From Roridomyces roridus (lineage: Eukaryota; Basidiomycota; Agaricomycetes; Agaricales; Mycenaceae): DNA of 64,000 bases. Location: positions 1 through 64,000 of the forward strand of contig JARKIF010000085.1 in assembly GCA_029378245.1 (NCBI GenBank), written 5' to 3'. Shown here piece after piece: positions 57,587 to 64,000 of the stretch. Every line of letters starts with the position of its first letter. Positions within the stretch are counted from its first letter, which is position 1. The position numbers were made by a program, and so were the translations under genes. A model generated the notes under the pieces. It was not told the origin of the DNA, did no database searches, and worked only from the letters and a program-made list of their open reading frames with translations.

Positions 57587-59613
57587 CTTCGACACGTTCA
57601 GCTCTCTGAGAAGCGCCGGAGTGGCAGCCTTGAGCCACTCGCTGTTGTACAGAGATTTGGGAAGACCGATCGGGGCATAGGCAGTGCCATACCCATTCTC
57701 TGGGCGCCACATCCTCGGGGCAGCCTTGGGGCCCCGATTGCGCTGCTTTTTCTTGTTCTTCTCTGTCTGGGCGTCAATGAGACTGAGATAATCAGCGACT
57801 TGAGGCTCCCGCCAAATGCACAGCTTGATCTTGAAGACTGTGACCTTGGTGCCAGAGAAACTCATCTCGGCTTCTTCTTCCGACGACATGCCCCCTTCTC
57901 CGAGCCACTCGAGCATCTCGAGTATACGCTCCCACGCCGCGACGTCTTTAGCCACGCCCGAGTGAACCTTGATCTCGATCGTGTCTTGAGTGGTGGTCAT
58001 ACGTTGTGCAAATTTCTAATACAAGACGTGAGCACATTCAAGACCATTGATGCGATGAAGACGTACCCGAGTTTTTGCTGCAAAGCTGCGATTGACCCCT
58101 TGATGATGCGCAATACTCGCCAGCGCACGCATGTGAGCCTCGGTCGCAGTCTCCATGCGGTTCTGATCCTCGAGGTACTGTGGCTGCCATTTCTTCCATT
58201 CGGCACGGTACTTTGCGAGATGCTCCGAGAGCTTCAACTCAAGTACGTCGCGGTGGACTTGCGCCTGGATAATGGGTCCGTCCTCGCCCTCTTCGTGAAG
58301 AATCTCATTGACGATCTTTTGCATCATCAAGTCGTTCCATCGAGACTTCAGGTACCCCGGCCCAAAGTCAAATTGATACAAGTCGGCAGGAGGATCGTGG
58401 AGGAGATCTTGCTCACACGCCTCGACTTGCTCAGGAGTTGCGGGGACGTGGACGCCGAAGTCGCTGATTTGTCTCACATTGAAGACCTGGTACACCTTAT
58501 AGCGCAAGGTACTCTGGATAGCTCATCAACAAAACAAAGAACGCGGACGAAGGGAATAGAACTCAGACTGACATTGATGGTGTTGACGAGGTCTTGGTCG
58601 AGTTTGGGAACCTCCCTCTTGGGTAGGGACTTTCGCCCCCTCTTCGTCTTGGTGATTGTCACCTCCACCTTTGCGTCCGTGGTGTGTAGACTCTGGAAGA
58701 GACGGGCGAGATTGTCCACGTCCGTTCCCAACAGATTTGCCAAGTCTTGCGGGCCCACTTGCTGCGCCCTGGCGTCGGAGCCTTCAGCGGGTTTACTGGC
58801 GGCAGCGGTAGATGTATTCGCTGCATCGGGAGCGGCGGCAGTGGTCGGCGCTGGATTGAGAGGGATCTCGATTGTGTCCGCTGCGGTGTTGTGGACAGGC
58901 GAGAAGGTAGCAGCCTTACCGCGACGCGGCGGCTGCTGCCTCTGAGGAGTGCTCCGCGCATGCGCCTGGGTACGAAGCTGCGTAGCCTCATCGGTTCGCT
59001 CAGCCTGAGGCTCGGAGTTGGCGTCGACACAGATAAAATAGTAAAAGACTCACCACCATCTTGTTGAGGCGATCGACCTCAGCATTCTGTTCCATGAGCT
59101 GTTTCTGTGCTTCAACTACCTGGGAATAAAGTGCCGTCTAAATGCTGGTGAGGAAAAGAGCAACATCAAGTCGAGCGACGAACCCAAGATGCCAGATTGG
59201 CTTGGTCAGAAAAAAACTGCGCCTGCATCTCTCCTTCGTGCGCTTCAAGATCTTTCACAAGTGCAGACTCCTGCAGCAGCTGCTGCTGAAGTTCCTTGAC
59301 GGCTGCCGACTGCTGTTCAGCGGCAACCTGGGCGGCGGCGAGGTCACTGCGCAGACGCGAGTTCGCCAGTGCAAGTGCCGTGTTCTCCACTTGACTGATG
59401 CTGATTCGTTTCTTGAGGTCTTTGCGCGAGGGCTTTGGCTATAATACAGTGAGCTACGCTTGGAAACTATGAAGCAAGACAAACATTGGAGTCCACGGCC
59501 GGCGATTCCCTGTAGACAACGCGAACTTTGTTCCCCGAGTTGGAGGAGGCATCCGCGACGGCCTTGCGTATGGTGCCATTGCCGCTGTTTGCGGGCTTGT
59601 CAGAGGAGGACAT
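57542..59613 (-). CDS. Coiled-coil protein of unknown function
   Basis: The start at 59613 (MSSSDKPANSGNGTIRKAVADASS) leads to a coiled coil of about 100 residues (TALALANSRLRSDLAAAQVAAEQQ, then LKELQQQLLQESALVKDLEAHE-type heptads). An Ala/Pro-rich disordered part follows (TAAAPDAANTSTAAASKPAE), then LANLLGTDVDNLARLFQSLH, a second globular part (YQFDFGPGYLKSRWNDLMMQK) and a final domain (IKLCIWREPQVADYLSLIDA; GYGTAYAPIGLPKSLYNSEW). At least five exons. No known catalytic motif. It has the look of the multicopy unknowns common in mushroom genomes. The stop (57542) lies inside a 60-bp tandem duplication. Confidence 0.65.
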
Positions 59614-60059
59614 GGGGACGATTGTCTCTGAGTGTAACAACACTTGAGAGACAATCCAAGTTGGTTGAGCGAGCAGAGTGCTCCTTCAGGCTTATAAGCG
59701 AAGCCTGGTTATTGTTCCTTTCGGGGCGAGTGATACTGTTATTGTATTTCGCGTATCGGGAGGCAGCAGATGACTGAGCCGAGGGAAACGCTGCCGACGC
59801 TGCGGATGTACAACATCCAGCAGACGCACGGTGGCGTCAAATGAGGCAGCTGAAGGAGATGCTGCAGACGTAACAACGTCTGCAGACATACTCGTTCAGA
59901 GCAAAGGAGAGTGGTGACTGATCCGATGGCCAAAAGCGGCCATCGGCTTTATCGGATATTGGCATCCGATTCATCGGCTTCCCCTCAAAACACTCACTGG
60001 CGAGTAGATTCGGAGTGGATACAAGGCTTGTATTGCAGAGTAGGATAGGAACAAGTAAT
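59614..60059. other. Spacer with a second CCGAT/ATCGG island
   Basis: At about 59915-59985 ATCGG/CCGAT words recur (GATCCGATGGCC, CCATCGGC, TATCGG, CATCCGATTCATCGG), like the cluster at 54.0 kb. GTTATTGT words occur at 59707-59745 in the likely promoter of the gene at 59613. Confidence 0.45.
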
Positions 60060-60806
60060 CTAATGGTTTCCCGCATCTCGGCGCCGCAGTTGTCGTCCAC
60101 CAACCTCCTCGGACGACGACTTGCCCGCATCTGTTACCTGTAGCTGCGCGGCTTTCTTGGTCTTCGCAGCTTGATTCTTGCAGTAAGCTATGATGACACT
60201 TTCCAGGGGCCAGCGCTCCCAGAAATCATCGATTTCAGGGTATCTGTTTACGACCTACACACAATCAGAGAAGATTAGCCATGGAAAACGAGGGACTCAC
60301 GACACTAATCAAAGCGTTGGAAGCGTTGAGGGTCTGGTGGGTCCATGCGAGGCCTAGATCCAGTAGCTGCTCCCCTTGGGCATGCACAAACTCCTAAGGA
60401 TAACATGAGTTGCCAGCGCAAAAGGAAGCAGACGAAAACATACTTTGAATTCCGCGATCTTGTGCGTACTCCAGTCGAGCTCTTTGGAGTACTTGTCGAT
60501 CGTGAATGTGGAGGGTTTCCCCGGGGATTTAATCTTGGCTGCGGCAACAATCTTGTCTGCGGCAACGGGAGGGTAACGATGGTCGTTCCTCGAGTCCACG
60601 TCGTTGTGCTGATCCTTGTGCGGGATGCTAAGAACGTTCTCGTCGAATGTGACACTTTTGGGCTTGTACTCTCCGAGGTCCTCGTGATTGAGAAGGGCAA
60701 GACTCGGAAGCTGGTCATCGAGATCCAAATGAGCGATGAGGACGTGGACGGGTAAGGGAATGGGTTCCAAATCGGCGTTGAAGGAAGCGGTTGGTTTGAG
60801 TGCCAT
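60060..60806 (-). CDS. Small protein of unknown function
   Basis: The start at 60806 (MALKPTASFNADLEPIPLPVHV) gives exon 1 down to about 60445. Two more exons follow across GTATGT...TTAG and GTGAGT...GTAG introns, ending at 60060. Visible parts: a Leu/Pro-rich opening, KSPGKPSTFTIDKYSKELDW, the helix EFVHAQGEQLLDLGLAWTHQ, YPEIDDFWERWPLESVIIAY and a basic end (KNQAAKTKKAAQL...RQLRRRDAGNH). About 210 residues, no signal peptide. Not recognised. It shares a 276-bp divergent promoter with the WD40 gene at 61083. Confidence 0.6.
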
Positions 60807-61082
60807 CGTATTGCGAAGGGTGTTCCGAAACGTCCCAGTATTTTGACCCTCTGGCTATCCCCGCTCGGAATAAGGCGGCGCCCATGCCCGAGCCGCTATC
60901 GGATGATTGTGGAGCGCATCACATCGTGTTATTGTCTTCAGGTGTCGCGTCGCGTTATTGACAATTCAACTTATTGTATTATTGTCTTTGCCGAAATTGC
61001 GTGAAGAACAACAAGGGCATTGCAGACCTTGGGGTTAAAAGAAAAAAAGACTCCAAGCAAATTTTCGCGTGGCCCGCCTTCC

Positions 61083-62438
61083 ATGTCGAAACACAATCCC
61101 GCCTACGTGATACATGCTATGCTGCCAGGACATTCTGGGCCAGTCATGGCGCTTGTCGCGTCCGAAGATGGCAGCCTCCTGGCAAGTGGAGGTGAGACAG
61201 ACGCACTGTAATGTCGATCTCAGACCACTTACGATGCGCGGTCCCCAGGAGCCGATGGTACGCGTGTTTGGGACCTCAAGTCCAAACGTTCGCTGCAAGT
61301 TCCTGCGGTGCCAAGGATCAGGGCCGCCACTACGGCAATTACTTGGACCAAAAGAACCGACGCACAGTGCGAGTCGCTGGCATTTGGAACCCAAACTGGA
61401 TATGTGGTGTGCTACACCCAGAAGAATACGGGGTCGACGGTGAGTTTTTGTTCCAGAGTTGCATTGTCGAGACAGCTGACGACAAGAGCTAGACGTGCTT
61501 TGAGGAGAGCCACTGTCACCGCATGCCTAACCCTTCCGAAGTAACGTGCATCGCATTTGACACGCTATCAGCCCGGCTTGCGGTGGCCAACAGAAACGGG
61601 ACCGTGCAAGTCTGGTCTCTTGCCGGTGAGAACCCTGCAGGGCTATTCACGACTTCGAGCGATGTCATCGTGCCGCGCGCGCTAGCATTTGGGCGTTTGG
61701 AAGAAACGGAACCGGAGGATGGGGTCCTTGTCTTTGGCCTGTACGAAGGAAATGTGTGAGTTATTGTTGGCAGCACAGATGGTTGCGGACTTACCCTGGC
61801 TGCAGATATTCTGTCAAAGCGGGCGGCATAATGGCCTCCAAGTGGTGCATTGGCGCCCACATGTAAGACCTTTTCGCCGTGATATCTGTACTCAACCACT
61901 CGAAGCGGCAGTGTGGCATTTGACTCCAAGAGCAAGACTATCTGCATGGACGACCCTTTGCAGGGTCCGCGTATCTATCGTCTTCAAGACAGAACTTGCA
62001 CCAAGGCCTTTTCCGTGCCGGTGACGCGCACGATGCGTTGCCGCCAGGTTGCGTTTGCGAACGGAGACAAGTCAATCGTCAGTGGAAGCGATCATGGAAT
62101 GGTGTACGTCCACAATCGCGGAAGCCAGGAGGCCCCAAGCCGACTGAGTATTGGCGAGAATGACTGGGTGCAGACCGTGGGGGTGAGTTCTTGGAGGTGT
62201 ACAGAATCATGTGCTGACAACATCCTAGTCCACAGAGTATGCGGGAGCGACGATGATTTTTGCGGCCAAGTCGGGTCTAGGAGCCGGAAAGAATTCCATC
62301 GTGGTCTGGCGCGCACGCAAGGGGGGACGGAAGTGCTCGGGGCTCAGTGTGTGCGCTGCCGTGCTTGTGGTGCAGGTGCTCTTGTTCGTCGTGCTGGTCG
62401 TGCTTTTGCTTTGGAACGTAGATAGATTCCGTGTTTGA
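61083..62438 (+). CDS. WD40-repeat protein with C-terminal membrane anchor
   Basis: The start at 61083 (MSKHNPAYVIHAMLPGHSG) opens the first WD40 blade (HSGPVMALVASEDGSLLASGG, then GTRVWDLKSK after a GTGAGA...CCAG intron). Further blades read AITWTKRTDAQCESLAFGTQ, CIAFDTLSARLAVANRNG then VQVWSL, and CRQVAFANGDKSIVSGSDHG then VYVHNR. The last part has ATMIFAAKSG and SIVVWRARKG, then a single hydrophobic helix (CAAVLVVQVLLFVVLVVLLLW) at the very C-terminus, as in a tail-anchored protein. WD40 propellers are protein-binding platforms; this one probably faces the cytosol from a membrane. I recall a large related family in Agaricomycetes. Several short exons; partner unknown. Confidence 0.7.
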
Positions 62439-63115
62439 ATAGAAAAACAGTGCATTTGGTCCCAAGATTTTGAGTGACTGGGCTGGCAACAGCAACAAGT
62501 CTGAGGGGGAGTTTCCGGCGATGAACTGCGAACGACAGCAAGAAGAACGCAGTGTTACAACACCAAACGTTCTATGTCGCGCTGTCGTCCCATGAGATAT
62601 CGGAGCGGACGACGAGACCGAGAAACGCAGTGTAACAACACCAACGTTTCCCGTGCTCAACGCCAGCCTCGCGAATGAGTGGTGGTGGTGAGAGTGAAGC
62701 TCCGCTTGATCTGTTGCCGGCAGATTGGTCCGCTGATCGGAGGGTCAGCTGATTAAACAGTCAGCTGATCAGACAGCGAAATTTTGCCAAGTCCACTTCC
62801 TTGTCGGCCCGACATCACCTTCCTCCCTTCGTCTACGACACCGAGCGTGTTGAGTGTTGTAACACTCACAGGCTTGGTGGCGTACTCTACGGACTTGGCT
62901 CATGCGGACTTCGCTCGTGCGTACTTGGCTCGCAGTGGTTTCTCGCGGACATCGGCAGCGCTGACTGGAGGTACGCTTATCTCTTCCCCTTGTGTCCTGC
63001 TTATTGTTAATCGAGACAATAGAAGCCACGCTGGTATTAAAGCCACCATCTTCGTCGTCTCCTCCCTCCTCTACGCTTCCTTGCTGCCCGACGTTGTTAC
63101 GTTTGCAGTTTTGGA
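62439..63115. other. Spacer with three AGTGTT/AACACT dyads
   Basis: Between the WD40 gene and the next plus-strand gene. Dyads at 62546-62571 and 62622-62650 repeat the one at 57262, and a compact GAGTGTTGTAACACTC lies at 62852-62867. Repeated CAGCTGAT words occur near 62740-62775. No gene supported. Confidence 0.5.
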
Positions 63116-64000
63116 ATGGCGCCTCGTACCTGGCAATGTATCGATTGTCCTATCCATGGGGGAACTCATCGCGTGGCCACCTCAAAACGCGAGGAGCACC
63201 TACTGCAAATCAGGAAGCTGGTGGAACCACCTCCAGAGGAGGAGGAGGAAGAACTAGACGCTATTGCCAATGTCTTCACGGGGCTCGTCATCACCGATGA
63301 GGGACCCAGCCTCCTCGGCCAGCAATCGAAACTCTGCACCTCCCGTAACGACTTCCAAGCTTCGGTCCCCGACGTCCCAATGGCTTTCGAGGCCACATCG
63401 GCCGAGGAGGCTCTAACGAGCATCAACGCGTTCGTCTCAACTGTAACGCAAACTCCGAGTCCTGGGCCTCAGCCCACTAAACGCGAGCGGCAGGTTGCCA
63501 ATCTCAACGAGATTCTAGATCGTGTTCGAGCCTCCAAGGAATCCGTTGACCTCGTGGATGTGATGTACAGCAATCTGCAGCTGGAAGACGCACACCGCAC
63601 TCTTGAATCTGCTGCAGAGACAGTTGTTGCCGCCGGTCGGGGCCTAGAGAGACTGAAGGCCATGAAGAAGGACAAAATTCTGGGTAAATTGTGGGACGAA
63701 GTCCAGGAGGAGGCAAGAACATTGGATAAGCTCATAGACTGTGCCAGTGCCATCTTGCCTCCGTCGGAATTGCATGAACATCCACTGGAATTCAATGCTG
63801 GTATGTTTTTCTTCTTTTCTCAAACGATCTTGTAATGAAATGTCGCGCAGATCATCACTACACAAACTCCATGCTTGGACTCGACACACTCGCGCAGGTT
63901 GTAATTCTGCTTGCCGTCATCGTCAATGTTATCATTGGAGTGGCGACGAATCCGTCCCAGTTCATCCTCGACGCGGTGACCATGATCATCAAGCTCACCA
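63116..64000 (+). CDS. 5' part of a possible CACTA/Tnp2-type transposon protein (runs off the window)
   Basis: The start MAPRTWQCIDCPIHGGTHRV (63116) has a CxxC...H...H-like head. Then come an acidic stretch (PPPEEEEEELDAI), a helical region (LNEILDRVRASKESVDLVDV; TLESAAETVVAAGRGLERLK) and, after an intron (about 63800-63849, ending CGCAG), HHYTNSMLGLDTLAQVVILLAVIVNVIIG with FILDAVTMIIKLT at the window's end. A zinc-knuckle head and the long open frame recall N-termini of the large Tnp2-domain proteins abundant in Agaricomycetes, but the diagnostic domain would lie outside the window. Incomplete at the right edge. Confidence 0.4.

Noticed and set aside
1..64000. CRISPR arrays, bacterial operons, riboswitches
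   Set aside because: Spliced eukaryotic genes throughout; no regular spaced repeats seen.

Overview
This window reads as nuclear DNA of a filamentous basidiomycete, most likely an Agaricomycete. The genes are broken by many 38-76 nt GT-AG introns (plus at least one GC-AG intron). The families are typical of mushroom-forming fungi: a CYP53-type P450, a Zn2Cys6 regulator, a GH79 enzyme, chitin deacetylases with ricin-B lectin tails, a DUF2235-TPR protein, WD40 and other multicopy unknowns. Between them lies much DNA-transposon debris. I could not fix a genus. Exon joins were worked out by hand from splice signals and reading frame, so single boundaries may be off.

2.4-12.1 kb: four plus-strand genes that fit an aromatic-compound module: a benzoate 4-hydroxylase-like P450, a Zn2Cys6 activator, a SnoaL-like protein and an aldehyde dehydrogenase. 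12.2-19.2 kb (minus): a large DUF2235 (alpha/beta hydrolase)-TPR gene, broken by a 2.1 kb terminal-inverted-repeat element and by an apparent frameshift. 19.5-21.0 kb: a decayed gene with two successive RNase III-like domains. 21.8-27.6 kb: a zinc-ribbon protein, a DUF3494 ice-binding protein, and a small low-complexity gene with a truncated copy of itself about 3.6 kb away.

28-36.8 kb: secretory-pathway and cell-wall genes. A GT15 mannosyltransferase and a PIG-X/PBN1 protein diverge from one promoter. A GH79 glycosidase and a chitin deacetylase with a CBM13 tail follow. A second deacetylase-CBM13 paralogue lies at 47.3-49.5 kb in the opposite orientation. Between the paralogues are a complete 5.4 kb Tc1/mariner-type transposon (37371-42802), a gene fragment beside it, a condensation-type acyltransferase and a p24 cargo receptor. 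The transposon has about 308-bp inverted repeats, a TA duplication, a spliced DD34E transposase and a convergent second gene of unknown function. That second gene carries a 1.5 kb LTR-like insertion inside one of its introns.

49.8-53.6 kb: two reciprocally truncated, decayed helical-repeat (PPR-like) genes. 54.1-64 kb: multicopy-type genes of unknown function (three on the minus strand, then a WD40 protein with a C-terminal membrane anchor, then the 5' part of a possible CACTA/Tnp2-type protein). CCGAT/ATCGG-rich islands and a recurring AACG...CGTT dyad lie in the spacers of this block, which may itself be of mobile origin.
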